Shown here: in pieces, positions 1 through 11,534 of the stretch
Layout of the letters: each line of letters begins with the position of its first letter
How positions within the stretch are numbered: the first letter of the stretch is position 1
Assembly: GCA_038373865.1 (NCBI GenBank)
Contig: JAXGGA010002023.1
Location: 1 to 64,000, forward strand
Source of the DNA: Uloborus plumipes
Lineage: Eukaryota > Arthropoda > Arachnida > Araneae > Uloboridae
Length of the DNA stretch: 64,000 nucleotides
Direction: 5' to 3'
Notes under the pieces: model-generated
The model's database searches: none
What the model was told of the DNA's origin: nothing
Seen by the model: only the letters and a program-made list of their open reading frames with translations
Position numbers and translations under genes: made by a program

Positions 1-640
1 TAGTAGCTAATGTGGAAATTAGATTACCAGCGAGCGACCGCACTTGGTACGGTACAACTCTAAAATTTTAAGGCAAAGCGCTCGGGTATAAAGCAGTAAG
101 TAACCGCCCCTAAGCAAGGGCTAAGGCAGAAACATGCAATGCACCGCCCAGTTTTTGTTGGCTCTCTTTGCTCTATAGGAGGTTTTTTGCCTCCAGCTCG
201 TTTAATTCCTATACCATGCTGATGAGTGCATAATAAGCACGAAACTGCAGTCCATGGTTGGAAAAAACGAGCTGGCGGTGCATTGCATGTTTCTGCCTTA
301 GCTCTTGTTTAGGGGTGGTTACTTACTGTTTTATACCCGAGCCTTGCCTCAAAATTTTCGAGTTGTACCGTACCAAGTGCAGTCGCTCGCTGGTAATCTA
401 ATTTTCACATTAGCTACGTTCGCTGGTAATCTAATTTTCACATTAGCTACGCTCGCTGGTAATCTAATTTTCACATTAGCTACCAGTTTTTGTTGGCTCT
501 CTTTGCTCTATAAAAGGATTTTTGCCTAAAGCTCGTTTAATTCCTATACCATGCTGATAAGTGCATAATAAGCACGAAATTGCAGTCCATGGTTGGAATA
601 AACGAGTTGGCAGTGTATTGCATTATTATTATAACTATTG
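1..640. repeat. Inverted-repeat (foldback) element with tandem end duplication
   Basis: Positions 5-150 reappear in reverse complement at about 270-420 (both contain GCATTGCATGTTTCTGCCTT or its complement), so this is a hairpin-forming element with ~145-bp arms. To its right the terminal segment CGCTGGTAATCTAATTTTCA is repeated three times at 33-bp spacing (about 386-484). The inner segment of 150-275 is also repeated directly at 484-623. No coding capacity. The left edge may lie outside the window. Confidence 0.75.
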
Positions 641-1240
641 CTATTCTTATTATTATTAGTCCATTAAAGTATGTTCTCCGTAAGAAAGTTTTATTTTTCC
701 TTTCATCGAAGGAATTATATTAAAATGAGTTAATCATTCCACGTCAAAATCCCATACAATGTGTTTAAGAGTTTAAGATTAAGCTAGTATTTTTCTTAGT
801 TCATGGGTTTATTTCTTTACCGGACTGTAGGCCGTGTCAGCACGACTGGTTAGGCACCAAAAGTAGGAAGGGAAGTATAACCGATTGTGGCGGATACAGG
901 CTTAAAAAAAGCTTTTTCCTTTTTTGCCCCTTTAGCCCGTTACCAAACTATTTTTCTCCGTATATCCCCTACCAATTTTTCTAATTTTTCGCAGAAAACT
1001 TTTCACCTTTTTCACTAAGCAGGCAATTTTTTTGTGAACTAAAATGCATATGATGGCACAAATAAGTATTGAGCGCGGAAAATAATAAACAAATATAACT
1101 CAAAAAAGAAAATATATCTTCAAGATAGCTTACTTAACTTTAGAACCTTAGTTTCCTGCTTTAAAACAACATTTTATTACTCATTTTGTTACAGTTCGCT
1201 TTTCTGACATGGGAAATCATGTATTCTTACAATATAAATT
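641..1240. other. Intergenic, no recognised feature
   Basis: AT-rich sequence without convincing ORFs, splice-flanked coding segments or terminal repeats that I could recognise. Confidence 0.5.
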
Positions 1241-1244
1241 AGTA

Positions 1245-1275
1245 CTAGGTGACCCGTGCGGAATTCCGCAAAAAA
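1245..1275 (-). mobile_element. Helitron-like 3' terminus
   Basis: Read on the minus strand, the perfect 12-base hairpin GCGGAATTCCGC is followed within 10 bases by CACCTAG and then T. This is the hairpin plus CTRR end expected of a Helitron inserted between A and T. No matching 5' TC end was found to the right, so the element is probably fragmentary. Confidence 0.4.
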
Positions 1276-2152
1276 AAAAAAAAAAAACTTTAAACTTAAA
1301 ATTTAATACGACAATTTTTATTGGCTTCATTTGCACAACATCGCCATCTACTACCGTCGTTCTGACAACTTTTCAAAGAGATCAAAGACACGTTCACTTT
1401 TACAACTACTACAAAAGTGATACCCTATATTAAAATCAAATACCCAAGACTACTACTAAACTAAATACTAACGTTATCGCAAAACTACCATAGTATTTTG
1501 AAACAATAAAAGTTACAATTAAGGTTTACCGAGCTAAGCCTTGGCTTGAAATGTCGCATTTAAAATTGATTTGAACAACAATGTAACGATTTTAACAGTT
1601 GAGCAAAAAATTTAACTTTTTCAAACTTCAATCGCTTGTAAGTCGCTTAAACGTGGATTTTCGAGATTCTCGTTACGCGGCGCTAGCGGAGAAACGTTCT
1701 AAAGAACGCATTTATTTTAATCTTTCGAATGAAATCAAAATGGAGACGATACGACAATTATTTCGCTAGATAGAGTCAATTTTGTGCCCAAAAATTGAAG
1801 TTCGAATAAAAAACGAACCGACACTTTTTAGAGGGTGGGTCTAATTTTCGTCAATAGCCCGCGGGATAAGCTTCAAAATCATAAATTTTCTTGCAATTCG
1901 ATAAAGAAATGAGCGAGTTTCGACCGGGTATAGGATTCGGCTTAGAGAAATAAGATATGGAGATTATATAAGTACAGAAGTAAAAATGTATTTGGTTCAC
2001 TGTAGCTCTTATAAAATTCAGACTTGTTCGCATCTCATGTAACTCCATTTTTTATCATTGATGAAGACCCCAGGGACACCGAAATGGAGCCCTGTGGTGC
2101 CATTTGGACCATTTTGCGCCCCACTGCACTAGCGCCTTTGCTTCTAAATAAA

Positions 2153-3844
2153 TCTATATACATAAAAGACTACTTCTGAAACCGTATGTCCGGGGTAATC
2201 TTCCAAACTACTGGACCGATTTTAACCATTTTTGCACCGTTAGATAGCTACAGTAACAGAGAGCAGGATAAGCTATAATTTATTTCTAAAAAGCTTAGTT
2301 TAAAAAAGTTGTTATGGAAAATAGTAAATTTCATTTAATTTCCCCATTAAATAATTAAATTTTCAGTGCATTGTTGCAAAAATTTGGTTGCCAGCGCAAC
2401 AACAATATTAATAGTAATCATGGTGAAAATGTGAACCAAGGCTTCACTGGAGTAAGTATGAAATTTATTGTTTTCTTAGGATTTTTAGATTCATCTGTGC
2501 CAATAATCGCTAACGGGGTAAATAAAAAGATAATTGATTTTGGCAACAGTTAGAGAACAGAAACAAAAAAAAAATTAAGTTAGGTACGTAAGATGTTTTC
2601 ACCAATGTAGTCACAAGGATATAAACTAATGATGGGACTTATTTTACGTGTAATGTTTGGAAATACTTGATTCCAGTGCGATTGATATTGTAAATATATA
2701 TTTATTTTAATTTACAGGGTGCGGCAGAGAAACTTGCTGATTTTAATCGGATGCTAATTAGCAAGGAATAGTCAGAAAGGATTGGAAAGAGTCTCATTTT
2801 AAAGAGAGGGTCCTGAAGTTTTGTTATCTCATAGTTTAGTTGTCGCCATGCGTTGGACGAAGGAACAACGAACGTTCGCCGCCGAATCTTACTTTTCAAA
2901 TAATCTTTCGGTGGTCGCCACTCAACGTGCCTTCCGAACTCGGTTCAAAATTCAGCCCGTTGTTCCCATTCCTGGCTGGGAATCGACTGTTTTGTGGGTG
3001 AAAACATTCAGGGAAAGTGGGGGTGTGGCAAAAAGAGGCCCAGGAGGTCAACGGATTCCCAGAACCCTAGAAAACGTCGAAAAAGTCAGAGAGTCGTTTT
3101 TGCGCTCTCCCAGGCTTTCGGCGCGTAAACACGCTGCTGCTTTGGGGATTTTTGATTGGACACTGAGACGAATTCTTCACAACGAACTTCAGTTTCATCC
3201 CTACAAACTTGCTGTGGTTCACCAGTTGAGTGATAACGTCTCCTTGAAAGGTGACGTACCGTGGCCAGCCCGCTCCCCCAATTTCACACGCTTGACTATT
3301 TTTTATGGGGGTATCTCAAATCGATAGTTTACAGCGACAAGCCCCGGACTCTGCAACGCCTGAAGAACAACATCCGGCTTACTCTCACCAACATCCCAGT
3401 CGATATATGCTCGAAAGAGTGCAACAAAACTTCAAATATAGGGTAGATAAGTGCTTCATTAACAGGGCTCGCCATTCTTCCCGATGTAGTTTTTAAATCT
3501 AACTAATATAAAAATTCAGAATGGGTACCATATCTTATAAAAAGTAGTAAACTGATACATGACGTTCTTTTCCCTTAGTTGACTTTTCAAGTCTGCAAGT
3601 TTCTCCTCCGCACTCTGTACCAAGCTCATTTCCGATTTACCTAAACATTATTTGTAGCTTGCATTTGTATTTACGGTGTGTAATACAGTTTTTTAGTTTG
3701 TCCAGACAGAAAAAATTACCATTGTTTACAGAAGTAGCTATTTGTGTATATAGATATGCACTTTAATGTTGAAAAATTTATGAACGAGTGTCACTAAAAC
3801 ACCATACCCGGCAGAAACCCGGGCAGGGCCGGGTACCCGGCTAG
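2153..3844 (+). mobile_element. Candidate non-autonomous Helitron containing a mariner-type relic
   Basis: The left end TCTATATACATAAAAGAC resembles the 5' end of the two better-supported Helitrons in this window (54999, 60171). The right end has a palindrome CCGGGTACCCGG directly before CTAG/T at 3844. Flanking bases are A on the left and T on the right, as expected. The transposase relic at 2715-3500 would then be a nested insert. The hairpin-to-CTAG distance is unusually short, so the pairing of these ends is inference. Confidence 0.4.
2715..3500 (+). pseudogene. Internally deleted Tc1/mariner-superfamily transposase
   Basis: A terminal motif CAGGGTGCGGCAGAGAAACT follows TA at 2713. From 2848 the + strand encodes MRWTKEQRTFAAESYFSNN.. 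and a helix-turn-helix region ending in SPRLSARKHAAALGIFDWTL, typical of DUF4817-type transposases. At about residue 136 the reading jumps to VPWPARSPNF, skipping the catalytic core with the first two acidic residues. The C-terminal part (DYFLWGYLKSIVYSDKPRTL, then RVQQNFKYRVDKCFIN) is spread over two other frames at 3290-3496. The right terminal repeat was not found. It cannot encode an active enzyme. Confidence 0.8.
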
Positions 3845-5696
3845 TAAATAAATAAATGAACGGTCTTAAAATAATTATTTCATTGCTATCTCTCTCTCTA
3901 TTTCTCTCTCTTTCTCTCCTACACAAACACACACGCACACTTTCTTTGTCTCTTTAAGGTTAATATTATCACACAAACATTGTGAATTCTAACTTTCATA
4001 AGCTCTTTAAATCAACAATTCTACCATGAACAGCCTCAAATATTAGTCTAAAAACTTTTAACACCACAGCAACCCACCAACAATTATCAACACACACACA
4101 CACACATTAAAAAAAAAAAAAAAAAAAAGGTGCTTCTGAAGTGCCCTGGGACTTGCCGCAATTCTTTCAAAAAACACACGTGGTCGTAGATAGTTTTCAT
4201 CGCTTATTGTATGTTTATTTATGCAATTACTTTCGCGACATAATTATCGCCCACAGCTGAATTTCTTGAATCATCCGTACGAGTGACTTTTCGTTCAAAA
4301 AACCCAAACATCCGGGTCACTGAAATCGAGCTTGAGTATCACGTGTCAAAAAAGAAGGAAAGGTTAATTGTGAAATTTCTATTAGAGAATTTTTCCACGC
4401 ATAATTCATTCACTAGTAGTTACATTAAAATTTTTCTTACTGAATCTTATAATTGGGGTTGACGAGTATGTGGAGAAGTCAAGAAAGAGAAAGACATTGA
4501 CAAGAAAGACTTTCTTATTCACCATACATTGAATGAGATCTTACTTTTTGTGTCGATAAATTCATAGGCCGATAAGATAATTTTGTTGCATAGCTGCCTT
4601 TTACTCTTCTTATTGAACAATGAACAGGTCAAGGCAAGGCCGTCACCAGGGAAAGAGGGTGTCCCCCCCCCCCCAAACCCAGTGTTTCGGAAATGAAATG
4701 AGGTCGCCAATTTTAATTTGCTGATGGAAAAAACCTTCTCACAAATTAAACAGAAATAATAAATTTACCAATTGAATAAAAATGAAAAAAAAAAAAAAAA
4801 TATTTTTCTGTAAAAAGAAAATTCAATCTTTGAACATTATTTAGAAACCCTCACGGTTTTTCTTTAATAAGTCACCTACCTGGGTGTAGCAGAAATGTAT
4901 GTTACAAGCATTTTTTTAGCGAAAAAATGTTCACTCCATAGTACAAGCATATGACAAGTTTCACTTTGATAGAAAATTAATAAATGATAAAAATGAATAA
5001 ACAATAAATTAAGATGATAGCTTTATAGGAACAACCCACGTACACCAACTCCTTTTCTTTAACAGAAAACATTATCATGGAAATCATTGTTAGAAAAAGA
5101 AAAATACCTGGATCTCCGAAACATCTTTAAAATAGAAAAAAAAATGTATAAAATGCAATGAGCAAGATTTTAAATATTGCAATGATTCGTCAAAATAGTA
5201 GCTCGGAATGTTTGAATGTTAGAAAGTTAAACTTTATGAAGAGATTCAGGAGGCAAGTTATGTAAAATAAAATAATGAGAAAAGAAAAACTTACGGTGCC
5301 ACGGAAAAGTAACACATCAGTTCAAAAATTTTAAGGATTTTTTAATATGTTTCCAATGCTTAAATTTCAAACAAATATTAATATTAGGCTGCGAATTGAA
5401 AATTTTACAATAGAAAAACAAAAAAATTGAATGATTTTCGAAAAGAAAAAATGGGGAAGGGTTTTCCACAAGTTTTTTGAATCAATAATTTAATCAATTA
5501 AAAGATAGGAACTTTGCCAAGAATGGGAAAAGGAAGAAAATCTCCGGACTTTATACCTTAATTTTACTTAATCAAAGTAGCCCAGAAGCGTTTTTTGAAG
5601 TATTGATTTTGAAAGATTTCTGGAAAAGAGTTCCCAAACCAGAATCTCATCTCTTCTCCTTTCGCCTAATGTCCTAAAAGATGACCTACTATTGAG
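3845..5696. other. Intergenic with simple repeats
   Basis: Pyrimidine-rich CTCTCT tract at about 3888-3918, CA-rich stretches near 3925-3940 and 4091-4106, A-tracts at about 4110-4128 and 4785-4800, and a C-run near 4663-4674. No coding segment is convincing. Confidence 0.5.
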
Positions 5697-7241
5697 TAAG
5701 TTAAAAATGCAAGACAACGTGTCTACAAGTACAAATAAAAGGTTAAAATAGAGTTAGAAAACTCTAGCAGATAGCTATTTCGGGGCTATTATGAATGAAG
5801 CCCCATCATCAGTGCAAAAAGATGATGGTTCACTGACACCAGTCAAGTGAACCAGGAATGCGAGAAACGTGAGGGTAAATAAACAGAACAGGAAGAGTAG
5901 GTACGCAGAAACTATTACGTCAAGGGTTAGACACGACAACTGCGCAACAAAGATTACGTCACAGACGAAAAAGTTTTTAAATAAGAGATTTCCAAATGTT
6001 CGGGAAAGGAGGGGTGCTAGACAGATCATTGACAACTAAATCTGAATTTTTCCAGATATAATAGGATTCCCAAAAATCTAAATCAAAAATCGAAGAACAA
6101 CTATGGATAATTTTTGCAGAGGAAAAATCAAAAATATGGCCACATGACCAACAATGTTGGGCAATGGAAGAGCGTTTGAAATCCTGTTTTTTAACACAAT
6201 TTTCATGTTCTTTAACACGGAATTTTAAAGCGCGTCGTGTCTGTCCTATATATGTTAATTTACATTGGCATGAAATATTATAAATACCCCATCTATCAAG
6301 ACCCTGAACAGGATGTTTGAGTTGCGAAAATTGTAATTTGTTCACTGGAGAAAAGGCGACCGAAAAATTGAACTTTTTTAAAATTCTGGCAATCTGAAAG
6401 CTGATTCTGGGAAAATATGGTAAAACAACGGTGTTGGAATAGTTCTCACAATTAGGTGTTTGATTTCGACCAGTAGGATTGATTAATTTCTTATAAATGT
6501 TATCTATGACACTGACTGTGAACCCCCGGTCCATAGCAATGCTTTTCAAATAATTAAGCTCAGCAGAAAGTAAACTAGAATTGGAACAAATGGACAAAGC
6601 ACGGGAAACAAAAGTTCTAAAAACAGCTAATTTTTGTTTGGGGGGATGAGCAGATAATTTATGCGGCGGAAGAGTAACGGCAAAGGGTTTGCGAAAAACA
6701 GTAGTGTCGATAGTATTATCTTGACGAGTGATGGAAACATCCAGAAAAGAGAGATGACAGTCAGATTCAACTTCTATAGTGAATTGGATGTGCGGGTCTA
6801 TGGAATTTAGCACAGATAAAAGATTGTCATGGTCACGGAGAGACGAGTCCAAAAAACAACACATCGTTATTTGAACCATATATCGGAAAAATTCAGATTT
6901 AGTTGTCAATGATCTGTCTAGCACCCCTCCTTTCCCGAACATTTGGAAATCTCTTATTTAAAAACTTTTCGTCTGTGACGTAATTTTTGTTGCGCAGTTG
7001 TCGTGTCCAACCCTTGACGTAATAGTTTCTGCGTACCTACTCTTCCTGTTCTGTTTATTTACCCTCACGTTTCTCGCATTCCTGGTTCACTTGACTGGTG
7101 TCAGTGAACCATCATCTTTTTGCACTGATGATGGGGCTTCATTCATAATAGCCCCGAAATAGCTATCTGCTAGAGTTTTCTAACTCTATTTTAACCTTTT
7201 ATTTGTACTTGTAGACACGTTGTCTTGCATTTTTAACTTCA
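5697..7241 (-). mobile_element. Penelope-like retroelement, 5'-truncated, with inverted 3' arm
   Basis: The minus strand carries a partial PLE polyprotein and its 3' UTR (5697-6884). The last 357 bp (5697-6053) are repeated in reverse complement at 6885-7241 with only a few mismatches seen, so the structure is tail-to-tail. Mixed-orientation partial copies are characteristic of Penelope-like elements. The near identity of the arms suggests a recent insertion or recent arm formation. No clear target-site duplication was seen. Confidence 0.85.
5977..6884 (-). pseudogene. Penelope-like RT C-terminus plus GIY-YIG endonuclease (truncated)
   Basis: The open frame on the minus strand runs from 6942, but its first ~19 residues are read through the inverted arm and are an artefact. 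From about residue 20 the sequence matches the thumb and linker of Penelope-type reverse transcriptases (FLDVSITRQDNTIDTTVFRK). It then shows a GIY-YIG nuclease: GIYNISCQCK at 219-228, YIG at 231-233, an Arg-rich stretch (QTRRALKFRVKEH), and WESYYIW near 291-297 supplying the usual Glu. The family uses this nuclease for target cutting. The palm with its YxDD motif is lost: YMVQ occurs about where it would be expected. It is a dead copy with an intact C-terminal frame. Confidence 0.85.
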
Positions 7242-7378
7242 TCAATTGTACAAAGTTTTCGACTGCTTTTCTTACAAATACTATTGAGTATTTTGGAGTT
7301 CAGTTTCAAAAAGAGAGTGCCCCACGAACAGATTTCTCGAAAACTTCTCCCCCTCACATCATTGGAAGTCGATTAAAT

Positions 7379-7424
<46 letters not shown>

Positions 7425-7582
7425 TCTCTGTCCTCTGTATTTAAGAGACATTTGAAACAATTTAGTCAATTTAATACGCGGAATGCAAAAACGTAGGGGG
7501 CCGTTTTTTGACCTCAGGATGGGCCTGCATCAAGGACACATCGGTTAATGTCAACGCAGGGAATGTTTCTTAAGACTGAAGC
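7242..7582. other. Spacer with long T-tract
   Basis: Contains an uninterrupted T-run at about 7383-7422. Nothing else recognised. Confidence 0.5.
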
Positions 7583-8336
7583 CAGGCCCGTGCCCAAGGG
7601 GAAGGGGTTAAAAATGAAATTGAATTAGAAGAAAAAAGTTAAAAAAAATATGTGACAAAAATTCACCTTTTTTTTTATTAATAGTTACTAGGGATTCACC
7701 GATAAGCAAATTGACCGATTACCGATTAATCTGCTGTTGATAATCGGCTAAGCCGATTAATGATAAGGATGATTGTTTTTCTACTACCAATTTAACCATC
7801 ACTGTTTTTTCTCTCTTATACAATTCCAAGTTTAGAAATAGCAAGTAATTTATTTCTGAGAGGAGATTTTTTTTCCATTTTCCTAGTTTTCACGAAACAA
7901 TTTCAATATTTTATCAAATTTCTTAAAACCAATTTTCATATTGTTGTCAATAATATTATTAACACATTGTTAGTTATGGTAATTGGACATAAGTTTAAAA
8001 AAAGGGGAGGGGGATTCTGCGATGAGCACTCCAATTCTAAGATCTTTGTGACCGACTTCAACAAAGGAGGAGGTTATACAATTCGTCGAGATTTTTTTTT
8101 TTTTTTTTTTGTGTTATAAGATTGCTCGAAGACGCTTCGACAGATTTCAAAAATTCTTTTTTTGTTTCACTTCCAATTGGTCCCATCATTTCGTGATCCG
8201 GGTTTGATCATGGGAACCTACAAAAATCGACCGAAATAGAAATCGTGATCACATTAATCGCAATAATGACAATTTTGAATGTAAGGCTTCTGTGGATTAC
8301 ATAATGAAATTCATTTCTATCGTCTTTTTGAAATTT

Positions 8337-8522
8337 TCATCTATCTATCTATCTGGCCCCGCTTAAACGAATATTGTCGGTTCCAAGAAATATTAGTCGA
8401 TTAAGCGGGGTATTTGTTTAAGCGGGGACCTTTAACATTGCGTCTATAGCATGGATCCAGAAAGTGTTATTCGTATAAGCGAGGTATTCGTTTATCCGTT
8501 ACCCGATTAAGCGGGGACGACA

Positions 8523-8592
<70 letters not shown>

Positions 8593-8615
8593 GCAAGATA
8601 ATATATAATTTTATA

Positions 8616-8686
<71 letters not shown>

Positions 8687-8703
8687 TAGATAGATAGATA
8701 GAT
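8337..8703. repeat. ATCT / TA / GATA microsatellite complex
   Basis: An (ATCT)n tract at 8337-8354 and a (GATA)n tract at about 8684-8703 are reverse complements and enclose a MITE and a ~165-bp (TA)n-rich tract with a few interruptions. The whole unit can fold on itself. Confidence 0.8.
8354..8523. mobile_element. pogo/Tigger-like MITE, left end truncated
   Basis: Starts GGCCCCGCTTAAACGAAT and ends CGATTAAGCGGGGACGACAG before TA. It is the same family as 9029-9586 and 31544-31701. The outermost CTGTC of the left end is missing and replaced by an ATCT microsatellite. Confidence 0.7.
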
Positions 8704-8903
8704 CTACGCAAAGCCAATACCGCTAAAGATTCAGACTTAAAATTTGGCAGGCATGTCCACATGATTACGAAAGTATCCAGTAAGAAAGGATTTTTCGAAA
8801 TATCAATTAGTACGGGATAAATTAATTAAAACCCCTTTAATTTCTGTGAAATTAAAACCTGTAATTGAAATTTAAATCCCTTATTTTCGAAGGATTTCCT
8901 CCA

Positions 8904-10782
8904 TTTAGGATTGGTTAGGGTAAGTGGGTTCCCTTTTTAGAACAGTTCGTTTTTAAAACCTTATACAACAGCTTTAAAGCAATAAAAATTAAATTTGTTG
9001 ACTTATTTTATCTTAGACATTATTAATACTGTCGGCACCGCTGAAACGAATACTGTCGGTTCCAAGAAATTTTATTCGATTAAGCGGGGTATTTGATTAA
9101 GCGGGGAACATTTTTTTACCATTCCATTTTGACAACTTTTGTGTCAAAACGTAATAATAACAAAGAAATAGCTATATATAGGAAATAATTAATGTTATTG
9201 GTAAAAAGATTTTGAAATAATCGAAGTAAACAACAAAATAGTGTAATAATTGAATATAAATATTGTGCGATCATATGAAAATCATAAAAGAATAACTTAC
9301 AACTTGTGTTACAAAAAAAATTTGTTTTCCTCCTTTCACTTTATTTTTGAAACAGTCCACAATAGTGGTTTGCTTGCTCAAGGTCTTGTGGGAACACTTT
9401 TATTTGACATTTTTCTTAGCAAAAACTGTTGCTAAAGCTGACATATTATTCGATTATCCGGGAAATTATTCGATTAAGCGGGGATATTTAACATTGTGTC
9501 TATGGGGAAATGTTCGGTTCCGGACGGTTTTATTTGTATAAGCGGGGTATTCGTTTATCCGTTACCCGATTAAGCGGGGACGACAGTAAACACAAGTTCA
9601 GCATTATTTCCTAAAAAAATGCTTTAAATGTTTTTAACTATCGTATTCTTTAAAAAATGACGTGAGTGGCCCACTTACCCCCTAGGAAGAGGTAAGTGGG
9701 CCACCCCTCATTTATTTATATTTAAAGTGAGCATATCTAAAAAAGGGGTTTGCATGTCCTACCTGATAAAGTATGTAACATTTTAGTAGGAAATACTTTT
9801 TTGTAAATGTATCCATTAACGAGATATCTACTTACATTTAAATGTGTATGACAGAAAATTATAAAGCAGAATACAAAACAATTGTGTCTGTGAAATTCAT
9901 TAAAAGCCGTTAGGCATATTTTTTGCTTTTACATATAAATTAGTGTTGAACAAACATAATAGAGTCGATTAAGATCAATTTTGGTCAAATAAGAAAAAAT
10001 ATATAGGTTGAAAAAAAATGGAAACACTTAATGGCAGCGTCTATTTGAAGTTTGTTGAGGGAGAGACATTATCATTTCATCCTCAGTTATAATTCTAACA
10101 TCACTTACATCAAACCAATAAAAAGTGTAGCTATTTCTATTCTTTCTATCAAATTTAGCAGCATTTTTTTCATTTGTATCATATTGTAAAGTTAGAACTT
10201 CATAATACTTTATATTTTTCTTTTATGCAAGTTTCCCAAATACATAGTTACCAGCTTTTGCAGTTTTTGTAGCTAAAGAATCAATTCCTTCTAGGTCTGC
10301 ATCATTATCTTTCATTTCATCTTAGAAATTGCTTCATCAGAACTGCTTTTCATTTTGAAATCATCATTATTATGAGGGGGCCCACTTACACCATAGTGAG
10401 GGGGCCCACTTACCCTAACTGAGAAAAACCAAGGGGTAAGTGGGACCCCTCCCCTTAAACACTTATTAATAATACTTTGCATAAAAATTCTTATTGCAAT
10501 GTGTACTTTAGGTTAAACTCTACAAAAAAACTTGATGAACATAGAAAAAATAATAAAAATTAACATTGAAACACTTCTTTGAAAAATGTTGCTCGAACTC
10601 GCAAAAAATTTTTTTTTTGAAAATTTTTTTGACATAAATTATATGATCCAAAAAAAAAGTTCCATGAAACCCAAATATATGCAAAACCAATCATTGTGAT
10701 GAAATATAACATGATCAGTACAAAAACCATATGCGCATTTCAATTTTAAGGGGGTGGCCCACTTACCCAAACCAACCCTAAA
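8904..10782. mobile_element. Element with TTTAGG..TAAGTGGG inverted ends
   Basis: The left end (TTTAGGATTGGTTAGGGTAA) and the complement of the right end (TTTAGGGTTGGTTTGGGTAA) agree in 18 of 20 bases, then continue GTGGG. The motif GTAAGTGGG or its complement also recurs internally near 9675, 9693, 10382, 10408 and 10435. Target duplication not resolved; no coding sequence. Confidence 0.55.
9029..9586. mobile_element. pogo/Tigger-like MITE
   Basis: Ends CTGTCGGCACCGCTGAAACG and ATTAAGCGGGGACGACAG are inverted repeats flanked by TA on both sides (9027-9028 and 9587-9588). Internal GATTAAGCGGGG motifs are repeated. TA target and terminal form suggest the Tc1/mariner-pogo group. 558 bp, non-coding. 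Confidence 0.75.
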
Positions 10783-11116
10783 TCATTATTTGGTACTTCA
10801 TCTCAACTTTTGGCAGATAGCAAATTTTAAATTTGATATCAGTTTTGTTTCTCACGTGATTCTTCGAGGCTTTTCTCAAGTCAAATGATAATTCTTCAGT
10901 CTTTTGCTTTCACTTTTTCAAACTGGAAACTATGTTTTAAAGAACATCACAGATAAAATATCATGTACGTACACACAGATAGACATATATGGATGGCCTG
11001 CGTTTTCAAAGAAAATCAATACTTTTTAAAAGGGTCGTTAATGACAGTTAAACATTATCTCATTTCTGAAGTACATTTACTCTAAAACGAATAAAATAAA
11101 AATATTTTTTAAAAAA

Positions 11117-11534
11117 ACCGACTTCAGAACTTCAATTGGCAAGTGCTCTAAAAAGTAAAAAATAATTTTATTCTTTGAACACCATCGATACTACATTTAA
11201 ACATAAGTTTTGAAGTCTGCGCAAAAACTATAGGTAAAATGATGTTTACCGTATTTTGCCAGCATTTTTCAGAGAAACCATTGAAAATTAATAGCTGAAT
11301 ATTTGTACTATTGCATAAATATGTGGTTATCAATATAGTGCATGGGAATGCGTGTAAAGAACCTGGTTTAATTGAAATTTATATTTGTAGTTGAATTATA
11401 GTTTCAAATGGTTCTATTTAGTGTTTTTGGGCCGGCTTCAAAACTGATGTTTAAATGTAGAATCGATAATGTTCAAAGAATAAAACTATTTTTTACTTTT
11501 TAGAGCACTTGCCGATTGAAATTCTGAAGTCGGT
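11117..11534. mobile_element. Foldback MITE, ACCGACTTC ends
   Basis: About 115 bp at the left (ACCGACTTCAGAACTTCAAT..) return in reverse complement at the right (..GAAATTCTGAAGTCGGT), including AAGTGCTCTAAAAAGTAAAA. 418 bp, non-coding. Confidence 0.75.

Noticed and set aside
5775..6035. 86-residue minus-strand frame rich in hydrophobic residues
   Set aside because: It lies in the 3' untranslated arm of the Penelope-like element and overlaps the end of the real frame in another phase.
5977..6942. Single 321-residue protein starting at the ATG at 6942 on the minus strand
   Set aside because: The first ~19 residues come from reading the inverted arm in antisense; the real Penelope fragment begins at about residue 20.
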